DNA of 64,000 nucleotides from Atopsyche davidsoni (Eukaryota > Arthropoda > Insecta > Trichoptera > Hydrobiosidae). The notes under the pieces were generated by a model. It was not told the DNA's origin. It searched no databases and saw only the letters and a program-made list of their open reading frames with translations. Location: assembly GCA_022113835.1 (NCBI GenBank), contig JAILWY010000008.1:6111001-6175000 (forward strand). Direction: 5' to 3'. The position numbers were made by a program, and so were the translations under genes. Positions 32,460 to 44,002 of the stretch are shown one piece after another. Every line of letters begins with the position of its first letter. Within the stretch, counting starts at the first letter, position 1.

Positions 32460-32975
32460 ATTATATATATGTGTGACCTTTTGACGCACTAGCCGCGACC
32501 GCTCAGCTGGGAGGGCTTCATCAGAGAGCAAAGAAAAAAAAAATGTCACTTGTTATAATAATCGTTCTTAAATGTACTGATTAGGATACATTTGGAAATA
32601 TGTAATACATTTTTTTTAATCCTCGAATCTCATAGTTTTAAATCAAATTAGCTCATCGTGTCGGATGTGACCTCCCAGCTAGTCGGGAGGGCTTCATTAG
32701 AGAGCAAAAAAAAAAAAAGCATGTCACTTGTTATAATAATCATTAGTAAATGTACTATAGTGGAATATATTTTGTCGATTTGGAGCCAAACGTGTTGAAA
32801 ACGTATTAAAGTACATAATGGACAATATTCGTATTTAAAAAAAAAAACCTCGAATTGCACAGCTATCAATCAAAGTAGAATATATATATATAGGAACTCA
32901 CTCCTCGCGTCGCACGTGACTTCCCAACACACCTTCCATCAGAGAGCGAAGAGAAAAAAAACCACTTGTTAAGCA
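32460..32975 (+). repeat. Second patch of the 180-210 bp satellite
   Basis: Three units open with tgtgaccttttgac (32471), tgtgacctcccagctagtcg (32665) and cgtgacttcccaac (32916), each followed by gagagcaaag- or gagagcgaag-type sequence and cacttgtta. They match the diverged left-hand units of the array at 18740-20585. Unit 2 carries gagccaaacgtgttgaaaac, also seen in decayed form near 18759. Confidence 0.8.
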
Positions 32976-35815
32976 CACAAAGCGAGTAATTTGAATTTTA
33001 ATTAAATTACTTTATTAAGTCGCAATGATCAAAATTATTTGTTTCTATTCAGTCGATATTGCAGAGCCAGCAGAGGAGAGGCCACTTTTCTTGTATACGA
33101 TGCCGTAAAGGTACAAACGTCGCCGCTGACAACTAGGTTTAAAATGGTTTTGGAAATATAATCATTTACATATTTTAAGTATATACGAGGAAATTGTGTT
33201 CAATCTACAAATGTTTTGCAATATTATAAAATTATTGGATTTATTGCTATTTCAACGATCGAGTGGGTCACACGACACGTCACCAAGATACGGTTTAAAA
33301 TGTCATTAGTTGCACTTTATTAGAGTAGCCGTGCATCCTGCAATTTAAAAGCTTAATGCAGTGACAGTTACGCGATCTGCGGACGCGGCTGAGGTGGTTA
33401 TTAATGAACGCAGAAGTCAGTTTTAACGATCGTAATTGATGTCCACTTCATCAAACAACGGTACTGTCGAGATACCATTTCACACTCGGCAACAAGTTTT
33501 GCTGAACGTGACTTCTTACACCGCGTTTCTACATAATCTAAAGATACGTCTATGGCGTCTCAAAGTAAACTTTTTATCCACGAAACGACGAGAAAAACCT
33601 TAGCATCACACTTTTGGATAGCGTAGAAACACTCTGACCGTTCAACGTTAAAATTTCATTACTGGCATATCTCTACAGTTTCCGAAATGTGTTCGTAGGT
33701 TTGTTGTTATTAATTTCCTAGAGAAGGTCCGTAAAAGCTTTGGTGGTTTGAAAAAGGCTGCATGTTGTAACAAGGCTAGTAAATAAAAGCCTAAATGAAA
33801 CGTTTTTATTGTATAATTTACAAGGGAGATCAGTATGATGAGCAAATTTCGTTACGTCAAAATATAAAATCGCTTAAGCAAGTAGACAAAACATTTTTTA
33901 AAGCTTTTATTATTTATTTATTATTTTTATCAGCTGTACATATTTGTTGTTCAAATATGAAGTATTACAATCCAAGTCCTGGATATCAAGAATTACCGTA
34001 TTCTTTTTAGGTATTTTGACTCGCCAGACCCAACTACTGTTATGGAGTAGGCAAGGATAATCAGCAGATGCTATCTGCGGTCTGTGATATTGATTAATAT
34101 ATTTATTTAGATAGATACGACTACAAATTCTAATTAAGCCGCGGAGAATTTCATTTCATTTTTTTCTGGCGTGCCCGTCAACACTTTGAGGACCGGACCT
34201 CGTACCAAAATTAAGTATTTTAATTATTTTTGTGCCCCGTATTTAATTTAATCAAAGAAGCAACGAGATTATAAAAGTTATGCATGTTTATGTGAAAAAA
34301 CTTTTTCACCGATAATTTTGACTTAAAATAAATTAATTTTTATTTAAATTTTATTTAAAATCGCATGTTTATGCTTGCATTATATTATATTAAATATAGT
34401 TTAAAGAAAACAATTATCTTGTAACAAAAACAAACTAAAGTACATTAATATACTTTTAAGAATTTTTCTAAATCTGAAACATTTTATTAAACGATTTTTT
34501 TTATAACATTAGCGTTTACTTTTATGCTAATTCATCAAAAAGCCCAAAAATAAATTATAAAACCTATTGTGGTAACTGAAAATTTTGTGTGTTAAGTATA
34601 AAATATTTTTAAATACTTTTATCATCATATTTTTGAATTTTATTGTAGTCAACACACAACCGCAAAGTGTTAAAATTTATTTGATTGGAATGCCAGTCAA
34701 ATATCATAAGTCGGATCAGAGCATTTTGACATGCGATTAAAGCCCGGAATTTTCAACAATTAATTATTATTAAACAGATTTCATAGATATTATTTATACA
34801 TTAACGCATCTGGTTATATATTTTTTTTGTTTATAAATATTGTGAGATTTTATAGTATTCAGCGTATAGATACTCGCAGATTTAAGAATGGATTTCACGA
34901 AATCAATTTAGAAATTATTTATAGATATTTATATATAATGCCAGCACCGACACAAACAAGCAAAAATATATATTTTTTATAGATAAAAAAAAAACAAGAC
35001 GCATAACTGTATTGGGAACAGTAGAACGATTTCTCAGTAGTACAGCAGTTATATATTTCATATTTCATACCCGAGCACCCGGTAAACACCTAAAACTGAC
35101 ATGCTGACTCTCATTATTTAAAGAAATGATTTATTTAAATTTTAAATTAAACTTGCATTGTTGTCCACGTATATCTACAAAACAATATATATTTTTTTAT
35201 ATACTGGCATTCGTAACAAAAACTTAAATTCTTTAAAGCATCCAAATTAGTTGGCTTGCGTACATTCTTGTGTTGTTCTTGAAATAACAAAGTCTTAAGA
35301 ATGTAACATTTATTGTTATTAATTGAAGTCTTGTATACGTTCTAGGAAGGAACCTTGCATCGCCAAATATCTATTTTTTTCCAACTGGTCCTCACCGTAT
35401 ATGGAAGACACGATGATGCTATACATAGAGTTCAATACAAAACCACTTCTCAATAAAACATTGCCAAGTTTTATTATTTAATGCGACCGAGTTGAGTTTA
35501 CAGTTATGCTTATTATTCTAAAATTATTTTAATATTATTCGTCACAATCATTCACACTGGCACTGCGTGGTAGGCCCCCTCTATTTAACTCAATTATTCA
35601 TAATTAAATTACCCGTATATAGAATTGCAAGGTTAAACCAACAATGTCAACCTTTCGATTATTATTGTAAAGCTTTGTAATTTACATTTGCATTAAAATT
35701 TAATTAATCTCATTAAAAAAACTTTTATTTTTCAGCAATTTGTATCGACACGTACACGACACGGCAATGACTAAAAAAGTTATTTTTTACCAAATTATGT
35801 GAGTCTTATAGTATT
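32976..35815. other. Long AT-rich noncoding stretch
   Basis: No coding signal. 33240-33640 is somewhat GC-richer, with balanced composition that could be regulatory. From 34200 to 35250 the sequence is extremely AT-rich. The frame at 33795-34010 has no motif. Confidence 0.55.
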
Positions 35816-35821
35816 AGTTTG

Positions 35822-35892
35822 GGATTCACTTAACACAACACGAATCGAACTGGTGACCTTCCTAGTAAGAGATCACAGTCTATTGACCGAAA
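35822..35892 (-). repeat. tRNA-like SINE relic
   Basis: The minus strand carries a B-box-like ccagttcgattcgtg, preceded by tcggtcaatagac and a 5-bp-stem-like segment. It is much degraded. Confidence 0.3.
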
Positions 35893-36483
35893 TACTTGAA
35901 CTAAAGTCTTATAATGATATGATACATAAAAAAATAAACAGTAACATGTGTTGTATTGATAGAAAGCGACATTTTTTCGGTTTATTTGTAAATATTTAAC
36001 ATTGTTGGATTTTTCAAACTGCTGTTTTGAAAACTGCCTGCAAAAAAAAATTCATTTCTATGGGAAAATTTAGTGAAATGACTAATAAAAAAAAATGAAA
36101 AAACAAAGCAGGATTTCAAGTAAATCTTTTACAATTTGATGTTTTTAATAACAAGAATTTTTTTTCATTCAATGTTCAAATTGACATTAAAAAACAGACT
36201 CAATAAAAGATTTGTTTTTTATACTTATATAAAAAAACAAAGAAAACCTAAAAGGTCAAATAAAAAAAAATCCATTCCGCCTTTTAAAAACTTTCAACAG
36301 TAGAGTCACACTTACAAAGTAAAAGTTGAACTGTAAATTTAAAAAAAAAAATGGTTTGACTAAAAGAAACTGAAGGATAAAATATCACGCATCGCATTGC
36401 GATGATTATGAATTTACATATGTCTATTTTTTGATTAACGTAATTAACCCATTACGGGTTTATTATATTATTACTAATATGTC

Positions 36484-36532
36484 ATTACAAATCACGATGA
36501 TATTTTTCTGAGAGTTTCTTTAAATCATCTTC
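36484..36532 (+). repeat. SINE body fragment
   Basis: The sequence acaaatcacgatgatatttt, then gagagtttcttta, matches the body of the SINE at 27536-27570. The tRNA head is missing. Confidence 0.75.
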
Positions 36533-36975
36533 TATGTATGAACTGATTATGAATTTATCATGAACACGAAAGCAACCGAAACCTCAAAAGACCGAAAACC
36601 TCAAGCAGCTCAACACCCAACTGACCAAATCACCAAAACGACCTAGACTTTGTTCACCAAGTCAAAATACGTGTAATAATGGGAGACGTCGCCCCCCGCT
36701 CGACGTTCCCTCCTCAGTTAAATCCGACAGTTAACTAAATTATAACAAAGCCTCTTCAACACCCGAGTGTCATCGGAGGCTCAACAAAAGGAGGAGATTA
36801 AATCGAAAAGCGGTTTTTGTCGGTTTTTTGCTTCGACAGCATATCAAGTCGATTCGTCGCGCTTGCCACGCGCGCCGGACATCGATTGGCTCGATTCATT
36901 ATGTCGCATCGATTAAAATCGATCTGGAGACTCGAAGTCGTGAATGCCTCTGCTATTGTTTTAGAATAATTACAC
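36533..36975. other. Intergenic DNA with a T-poor strand segment
   Basis: Positions 36555-36660 are markedly A/C-rich and T-poor on the plus strand. A GC-richer stretch at 36830-36950 contains repeated atcgatt/gattcgtcg motifs. No gene. Confidence 0.45.
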
Positions 36976-36984
36976 CAGATCTTT

Positions 36985-37085
36985 GGAATCCCGCTGGAGA
37001 TTCACCAAGTGTTATGTCATCTCAGTTCTCACTTACGGAGTCGAAGTTTGAACACTCCTGAAGCTACTGTGCGAAGAACTGAAGC
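36985..37085 (+). pseudogene. RTE-like LINE reverse-transcriptase C-terminal scrap
   Basis: The sequence agattcaccaagtgttatgt encodes RFTKCYVISVLTYGVEV, then a stop. The neighbour at 37464 carries the same motif, so this is a second, shorter copy. Confidence 0.7.
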
Positions 37086-37463
37086 GGGAGAAATGTAGCT
37101 ATTATAAACGAGTATATACTTTTTATCTTATATTTGAAAACTTGAAATATATTATATACCATATACGTAAAATATTTTTTGCTGTCTGAAATTCCAGCAT
37201 CAAAGATTTAGGATACTAGTAAAAAATATTAATTTTACTTGAAAAAAAAATACCATTGAGTATATTTGTTCTCGTAAATTGGATAATCCTTGACACACCA
37301 TGAGTTGACAGTATTACAAATGAGAGAGATATTTCACTTTGCGGTAAACAACATATATATTATATATTACAAGATGAATATTCAATGTTTTTTAGGATAG
37401 TATTTTAATTTAGACTTGCCTAATTCAAATAGGTCGGATTGCCTTGCAAAACGAAAATAATGA
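37086..37463. other. AT-rich spacer between two RTE fragments
   Basis: No feature recognised. It separates two fragments of the same LINE lineage in the same orientation. Confidence 0.5.
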
Positions 37464-37690
37464 TTGTCAGCGTTGATTGACAACAAAGTAGGGGAGAGAG
37501 TTAAAAAATATAAATGTTCGGGCACCTGGTTAAATGAGAACTGGGATCCTGATCAGAAAATTAAAGTGAGGATTGAGATAGCACGCAGTAAGTTTAATGA
37601 TTTGAGGGAAGTATTATGCTCTCGCTGGAGATTCACCAAGTGTTATGTCGTCTCACTTCTCTTTTATGGAGTTGAAGCCTGAAAACTCTT
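37464..37690 (+). pseudogene. RTE-like LINE reverse-transcriptase fragment
   Basis: An open stretch reads LIDNKVGERVKKYKCSGTWL, then NENWDPDQKIKVRIEIARSK and RFTKCYVVSLLFYGVEA. This is the segment after the reverse transcriptase active site in RTE-clade LINEs. There KYLG-T-W, an E/D-rich turn and I-x-R-I-x-x-A-R precede the (V/T)KCYVxSxLLYG motif. The YADD active site is not included. It is truncated at both ends and meets a TTAA MITE at 37744. Confidence 0.85.
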
Positions 37691-37747
37691 CTTGAGACTC
37701 GCTTGCGACAAAAGCGCTTACTATCACAATAGAATGTCAGCTATTAA

Positions 37748-38345
37748 GGGCGTAAGTCCCATATTTGAGTTTTTTTTTTTATCATTTTCTGGTCCGTTTT
37801 GCGAAAAATCTACTGCACCAATCAAAAAAATTTTAATGCAAAAAGTTAGATACACCTCTTCTTCTGAACAAAATATTTTTTCATTTCTTGTTAATTTACT
37901 TTTAATATGATAAATATGCGTTTTTACGATTGAAGTGTAGGAATTTGGAGATTCGTCATGTCCCTGTTCTAAGAGTCCTAAACATTTAAAAGTCTTTTTT
38001 TCAATCGGAATTAAAAGATTAAATATAAACCCCGTGCGATTTATTATTATAAAAATTAAAAAAAAAAAAATCTTTAACAAACTTTGGTTTTGAAAAGTCG
38101 TCATTTTATCCGATTTTTCAACATCTTCATGATTTTATTTTACCCTGAAAATGGACGTTAATCAAATAATAAAAAATAGTTAAATATAATTTATAGTTTT
38201 TTTAATACTTTATAAAAAAAATCAGCTTTTTCCATAGAAAAATAAAGTCACAATTAAATTAATTAAATGACACGATTTCGCCAGAGTAAAACGGTCCTTT
38301 TTTTGTGGCAGACGGGGGATGGGGACACCGAGCAAGCTTAGAAAC
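37748..38345 (+). mobile_element. TTAA-flanked piggyBac-like MITE, copy 2
   Basis: The left end is TTAA|GGGCGTAAGTCCC (TTAA at 37744-37747). The body is collinear with copy 1: tggtccgttttgcgaaaaat, gattcgtcatgtccctgttc, gaaaatggacgtta, gtggcagacgggggatggg. The right end is degraded near 38345. Noncoding. Confidence 0.75.
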
Positions 38346-38630
38346 TGGCGAAAATAAAGTCCGATAGTCCTACACGCGTTGCAATTTGCCGGTCGGCTGG
38401 CGGTTGCGCTGCCGCGCGTGTAGTGCGCATAACGGGGCGCGTCCACACGCACCCGCGCCCGCGTGTGGACGCGCCTCGCGATAATTGCCCGCGTAACTGA
38501 GAACCTGCTAAACGGGAAATTAGAGATTAACCTTTACATCGCCGCTTCTCAAGCCGGGCGGCGCTGAAATAACATATTTCATAAATAAATTTCAGCCCAG
38601 CTTGCTTTTGCACTATCATGCAATACGTGA
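38346..38630. other. GC-richer spacer before the LINE insertion
   Basis: Positions 38376-38480 are GC-rich with cacgcgcccgcgtgtggacg-type inverted segments (gcgcgtccacacgc and gcgtgtggacgcgc), forming a strong hairpin at 38437-38473. No coding frame is supported. Confidence 0.5.
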
Positions 38631-39409
38631 CAGTATATCCAAACAATCAACCAACCCTCTAATTGTAAACATCCAGAAAAAGCTAAGAGAAATCCAAGCA
38701 AGTGATGTTAACATCGAGATAGGCTGGGTGAGAGCTCACGTAGGTCTTGTTGGCAACGAGAGAGCTGACGAAAAGGCTAAAGAAGCCACCAAAAAGAAAA
38801 TGACTTATGTATTTTCCGACTTTCCTCTGAGTTTCGCAAAAAATCTCCAGAGGAAAACTACAATGGACACATGGAACGAAAGATACACAAGCTCTCCGCA
38901 AGGAAACGTAACAAAGATGTTCTTTGATTCTGTAACGGACGCCGCTGTATACAGGAATACCTGCGGAATTAGCTTTGAATCAACCCAGCTCTTAACGGGT
39001 CACGGAGCGATGAGAAGTTATCTCCGCAGGTTCCACTTGACGAGCGACGACACATGCCCTTGTGATGATTTGACTCCACAAACAGTGATCCACCTTGTGG
39101 GTTCATGCCCCATATTTGGTCTTCAGAGACACCAACTGGAGAGCCAATGCCGACAGGAAGGTCTGTGCCTGGATGACCTGAAGTCAGTGGCGAGACACCC
39201 TCAGTTGATGAAGTCACTGGATGGCTTCTTGAAGCATGTTATCGGAACCATAAAAAAGATAAACCAGGGGGTGTAGCATCAGTCACTCCCATTTATAGAT
39301 CAATTCGATCGACTAGTTTGGAAAGTTTCCCCAAATTGTGACGAAATACCTTGTATATAACAAGCAAGGTACCAAACATATATATAAAAAAAAAAAAAAA
39401 AAAAAAAAA
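38631..39409 (+). mobile_element. 5'-truncated LINE 3' end with poly(A) and candidate TSD
   Basis: The insertion consists of RNase H coding sequence, a ~105-bp 3' UTR and a poly(A) tail of about 25 bases (39386-39409). The string aatacgtga is found immediately before it (38622-38630) and again at the end of the tail (39408-39416), a likely target-site duplication; the first two A's could belong to the tail. This would place the truncation point at 38631. It is a different lineage from the RTE copies, which lack RNase H. Confidence 0.75.
38632..39276 (+). pseudogene. LINE ORF2 C-terminus: RNase H end plus Cys-rich tail
   Basis: The open frame encodes the last part of an RNase H domain, with the diagnostic EIGWVRAHVGLVGNERADEK block that holds the conserved H and D of the active-site end. 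A C-terminal region follows with LLTGHGAMRSYLRRF and a CPCDDLTPQTVIHLVGSCPI zinc-knuckle-like motif, seen after RNase H in Jockey/I/R1-group LINEs. The reverse transcriptase and endonuclease are missing. The frame is open to a normal TAG with no internal stop, suggesting a relatively recent insertion. It cannot encode a working element. Confidence 0.85.
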
Positions 39410-39534
39410 TACGTGATGGATGTTTAGTATTTTTTAGGGATGTTGCGTGTGTGCGTGATCAGATTTTTTCAGGGGTCCGTTTGTCTTTTTTTTTTAAACT
39501 GTGGTTTGGATATTTTTATTTGTTGTGTTGCAAG

Positions 39535-39643
39535 TTGGCCTGTCCTGTGCACGCGAGCCGCAGTTGAGGAGCCGCTGGAGCCGGCGCCGCCCCTGGAGCC
39601 CCGGGACTGCGCTGGCGCCAGATCCGACTACCGCCGATTGTAA
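39535..39643 (+). CDS. Candidate terminal coding exon (C-terminus ~35 aa)
   Basis: A pyrimidine-rich tract (tatttttatttgttgtgttg) and acceptor caag| at 39534 lead into a sharply GC-rich open stretch. It ends RAAVEEPLEPAPPLEPRDCA then GARSDYRRL and a TAA stop, after which the DNA returns to AT-rich within tens of bases. The compact GC peak with an acceptor and stop looks like the last exon of a gene on the plus strand. The protein is not recognised. A poly(A) signal is not obvious. Confidence 0.35.
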
Positions 39644-39659
39644 AAAGCGTTAGATAACC

Positions 39660-41995
39660 CTCGCCGAGCCATTACTGCACTCTGCTGCATGCTCACTCAT
39701 CGATTTTACTATTATTTTATAACTAAATACGCATTATTCACCCATACAGCCATACTGCATATTTGAGTCATTCACACGTGCGTGGCATTAAAACGATTGA
39801 GCCGCGGCTTCGCTGCCACTAATTGAATATTCTCTTATATAAAATACATATCTATTTAATCTACAAATGCTTCATCAAAACTCAAGCTTAAACTATAAAA
39901 ATCATTTAAAATAAAAGGACAGTCAGTCGGAAAAAAGGCTTATTTTTATGATTATAAATGTGTTTTTTTGATTCTGTAAAATACATCGTTACGGGAGTAC
40001 AACCAATTTCTCTGTTCATTTGCTTTTTGCTTGGTGTTTTCTTTTTGAAACAGTTATATTCCAACCAAGAGAGTCGAGCTCTTAAGGGTGTAGCTTGTTC
40101 CCCAAGTCCAACATGGTGCTCAAGAAGGTAATGAGATTTCAATAAGCCGTGGCAAGCAGGAGTTTAGGTCCGGAGGACTATAAAGCCTCCATACCTGACT
40201 CCATGCAAGAGAATTCCTTATCCACCGTGCTGGGAATTACTTTATCCGCGGACTCTCCATGGCCAATAATTAAACTCTAATAAAAATAAATACTACGCAG
40301 CAACAACATTTGCCTTTTAATTTCCTAATAAAATGGTAATATTATTGTTTTAATTAAATAAAACTATGGTTTATAAAAAAAAAAAATTTGACCGAAATAT
40401 TTATCAAAATCTGACCGAAGCGCATTTCTTTTCGTTTTGTATTTATGTATACAATGATGCTTTAAAGAAATTTAATTATTAAGTACGTTTATTTATTTTT
40501 TTCTTACATTTATACAGCTGTATTTTTTTTTTGTACAATTTTTAATAAAAATTACTTTAGTACCTTGACTTGCTGTTTGTTACTAATCTTAGTACAACAG
40601 AAATAATACGAAATACTTCAGATATTTAAATGAAACAAAGAAATTATTGATAACTTTATAATTTTATCATAGCTCAATATTTTTGAAATAAGATGTATAT
40701 TTATACAATTTTGCCATTCTACGAATGCCATTTGTTGCTTATTTCCCCAGTATTAGAGTAATTTGAGAAACGGCTCTCCGTCGAAGGCCTAACAATGCAA
40801 GGGTATTCCGATTGTCACGATGGATGCGAGACACAATGTTTAATGAATCCCCCGTGTTTATATTGCGACCGTAACGATATCGTGCGCGATCGTTCGATCT
40901 CGTTTCGACATCGTTACGAAATGTCAGAATAACCCCCACCGACCCAACCGACGCAGACCTCTTTACTAACAAATATACTCAATGGTACTTTTTATTCAAG
41001 TAAAATTAATATTATTTACTAGTCTCCCAAATCTTTAAAAAAATAATTTTAAACAAAAAATATTTTACATAGTAACAAGTATATAATACGTATTTTATAT
41101 ATTCAGATTATTTATAAATCTAGCCTCTACTACCACTTAATCAAAAGGAGGCTAAAAGTTTTAACGATTGAAAATGTTTCTATGTTTAGTTTCCCCAACC
41201 TAAAGAGAAAATCACTTAATATTTATTTAGGATGAAATATTACAACAGAATAACTATAATTTTAACAAAATAAAACGAAATATCTACATCTTGGTTTTTT
41301 TTTTTAAACAATGCAATAAATAAAATATATAGACAGCTGTTTTACGTTTATTCTCTCAGAACCGATGCAATCGTCCAAAGTAATCTCAGGATCTCTTTTT
41401 CTCCTCTTTCAAGTATAAAAAAGTCTTTTGCAAAGTACTCAGAATCCCCCCCGCCTGACAGCTCCTACGCGTATCTAATATGAACGTATGTGCGATTCTT
41501 TAAATGCCAAAGATAGCAAGTAAATAAAGCAGATCGTGCAGCATTTTCGCGTTGCCAAACAGCTGACCGACTCGCAATAAACTACTTGATTTTGAACAAT
41601 TACAGCAGCGACATCCTCATTTGCGAGGAGAAAGTCCGCCTAAGTATTTACAACCTTAAAAAAAATACCTCGTAAAGTCCACGTACCTTCCCTGTAATAA
41701 ACGCAGCTAGTTAATTAAAAAAAAAATTCAAAGATAAAACCGAAAACGTAATCCACTCCATTTTATCAAATTTAAGAATTACAAAAGTATCATGTAACAA
41801 AGATTATTATTATATTATTGAGGCACTTCGTGTTTCTGATAGTTTTGGGTTCAATTGTAGGTCAAGCAATAAGTTTTTTTATAAATGAGTATTTGACTAA
41901 ATGTACTATATAAAGTCACAAATATTTTATAAAAACAATGGAGTGTTTTTATGAATTATCTATCAGCATTAATTTAGATACTGTCGTATTAAAAA
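39660..41995. other. AT-rich DNA with an inverted-repeat block
   Basis: Positions 40735-40960 are GC-richer, with an open minus-strand frame (RNDVETRSNDRARYRYGRN onward) and a 9-bp inverted repeat cgtaacgat/atcgttacg at 40870-40878 and 40910-40918. Positions 40140-40260 also rise in GC. No gene model is supported. Confidence 0.4.
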
Positions 41996-41999
41996 ACTG

Positions 42000-42255
42000 G
42001 TTTAATCATCTAGAAGGGACGGTTTCTTTTTCTCTTTAGAAGAGATTGATCTATGTCTGTTCATGGTTTTTTAAGAGTTATACTATACTCCAGTTATGTT
42101 CGAAGGATAGGTTTGCTTATTGCTTATACAACCCTTTCCTTACAAAGCTCTGGCATTTAGATCTGATATTCCTACAATAGCAAGTCCTCTACAAGGTCCC
42201 ACAACTTCACATTCATTCCAAGTCCACTTCTCCATGGCAGCCATCCACAAGCAAC
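42000..42255 (-). repeat. Composite repeat, inverted copy C
   Basis: The minus strand gives atggctgccatggagaagtg, then cagatctaaatgccagagct and aaaaaaccatgaacagacat, in the order seen at 22600 and 29255. The last part degrades before the LINE tail. The frame ISDLNARAL is shared with copy B. Confidence 0.75.
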
Positions 42256-43340
42256 TAAAAAGCAATAAAATATATTGTAGCAAAGCCCTTGCTGAAAACC
42301 AATCAATTCGCTTAATTGCAAAATGAAAGTCAACAGCCATAAAGAGGAGAAAAAAAAAACAAATAAAGGGAAAAGAGGCGTTCGCTGGTAATTTTGCGTT
42401 TCGCTAATAGCAGCACTGAGTGATTCTCCGTCGTTCAGCGTTTCAGGCTCTTGCGAAATGCGGATTGCGATGACGTCACCCCCCATCATTGTGTTTTTTT
42501 TTTAATGCAATAAAAATCGACGACAATGATGTACAGTGTTGCCAGACAATCGAATCGAAACAACAACAGCTGTGATGAAAGTTATTGAACTTGGCACGTA
42601 ACATGTGATTTCCGTTGGAAATTTTACAATAAATTATTATATTCAGTACCAGTGACTGAAAGTACTCGGTAGAACCAAATTTTGATATTTATATAAAAAA
42701 ATATATTTTCGTTTTTTATTAAAAAATACTGTTGTATTCATTTTCATGTGTACTATTATTTTAAGTGTGTAATTTATTAATCTACGTGCCTGAAAACAAT
42801 ACAAAAACTCGATAACATTTTATTTTTACATACGTTACACAGCTGATAATGACAAATGTCGCAAATTGCGTCGCTACGTGGTAAAAGGTACCAAACCGTA
42901 GTTAATCAGTGGTTATTATAGATAATGAATTCGTTTTATATTTTACTTCAAATGATAAAACTAATAGAACAGTTATAAATGTGTTTGAGCGTCTCTCATC
43001 AAACAGATTACACCGTAAAAAGTACGCATCCAACTAATCCCAGATCGATTCCCTTTAAGTGCAGCTTCTGTAATTACCCGGTTAACTAACCAGGTAACAA
43101 CGTAGTTAGCCAGGTACCCGCGTTAAGTGATCGGTGATTAGGACCGTGTGGAAAGTCTCCGGCAACTGGGACAGCTTTTCCATAAAAACGGCCCTCGTTA
43201 GAGTTTGATTGGCCGGCTGTGTGTACATTTGTCAAATTATAGGAATTATTCCCGCAACCGGCCGCTGGAGTTGTCATTGTTGTCGCAGTAAATAATACGA
43301 CAATAATTGCCTGGGAGCGACACAAAAACTGGCACAAATT
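42256..43340. other. Intergenic DNA with a PLE-like scrap and a putative regulatory block
   Basis: Positions 42650-42700 (tgactgaaagtactcggtag) match the outer part of the repeats at 56807 and 59578, without the hammerhead-like core. A short gcgtcgctacgtgg at 42870 is shared with 26950 and 47548. Positions 43080-43290 have balanced composition with ggttaactaaccaggtaac and a near-repeat gtagttagccaggtacc, and look like a noncoding regulatory element. Confidence 0.45.
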
Positions 43341-43349
43341 TTTGAATCT

Positions 43350-43585
43350 GTTATTTAGTGCAAAAATACACCTTGTGCAAAAAGTTATATAGGTCATGAA
43401 CGTGTTGACGCGAATTGTGAATCTGTTATTGGGTGCAAATACACCGTGTGCTAAAAGCTGCATAGGTCTGAGATTCTCAAAGTTTCGAAGTTATTAGGTG
43501 CAAAATACACCTGTGCTAGAATCTAAAGCTTGAGTGCAAAATATACCTTGAGAATAAAAGTTAGGGGTTTGTGATTCTCAAAGAT
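43350..43585 (+). repeat. Degenerate ~70-bp tandem repeat, four units
   Basis: The core gtgcaaaatacacctt appears in variants at about 43359, 43433, 43499 and 43532, usually followed by a gctaaaagctgcataggt-like piece and preceded by gaatctgttatt or gattctcaaag. Confidence 0.75.
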
Positions 43586-44002
43586 TTTTTCTAATTATGC
43601 TACTGGAAGGGCTGCATCCTTACTTAAACAAAATATCTAAATACTTCGAGTAAAAACAATGTTATAAATAAGGTATATATCTAAGAGTGTATTTTATAGA
43701 TTTTGGATATGTTTATTACAACGCCAAAGTTTTATTATATGTCAAGCCAAATTAATCTCCTTCCTTGAAATTATATAAATAATTATTGTTGTTTTTCTAT
43801 TTTTAGTTGATTTTAGGGTTATAATCAATCTTTGTTATAATCAATTATATGAATAATTGGCAGAAACACTGATGCTACATGCCTCGACAGTCATGCAGTG
43901 CATAATTGTGTGACAACGCGCAATTCCGCGTCTTATCCAGTGCTAAGCGATGGACTGAAATCGAAAAAATGTATCCGTAAAGACTTAGCGGCTCTCTAAG
44001 CC

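Noticed and set aside
38602..38631. Start of the LINE ORF at 38602
   Set aside because: The frame is open there only by chance from a TTG; the candidate target duplication places the element boundary at 38631.
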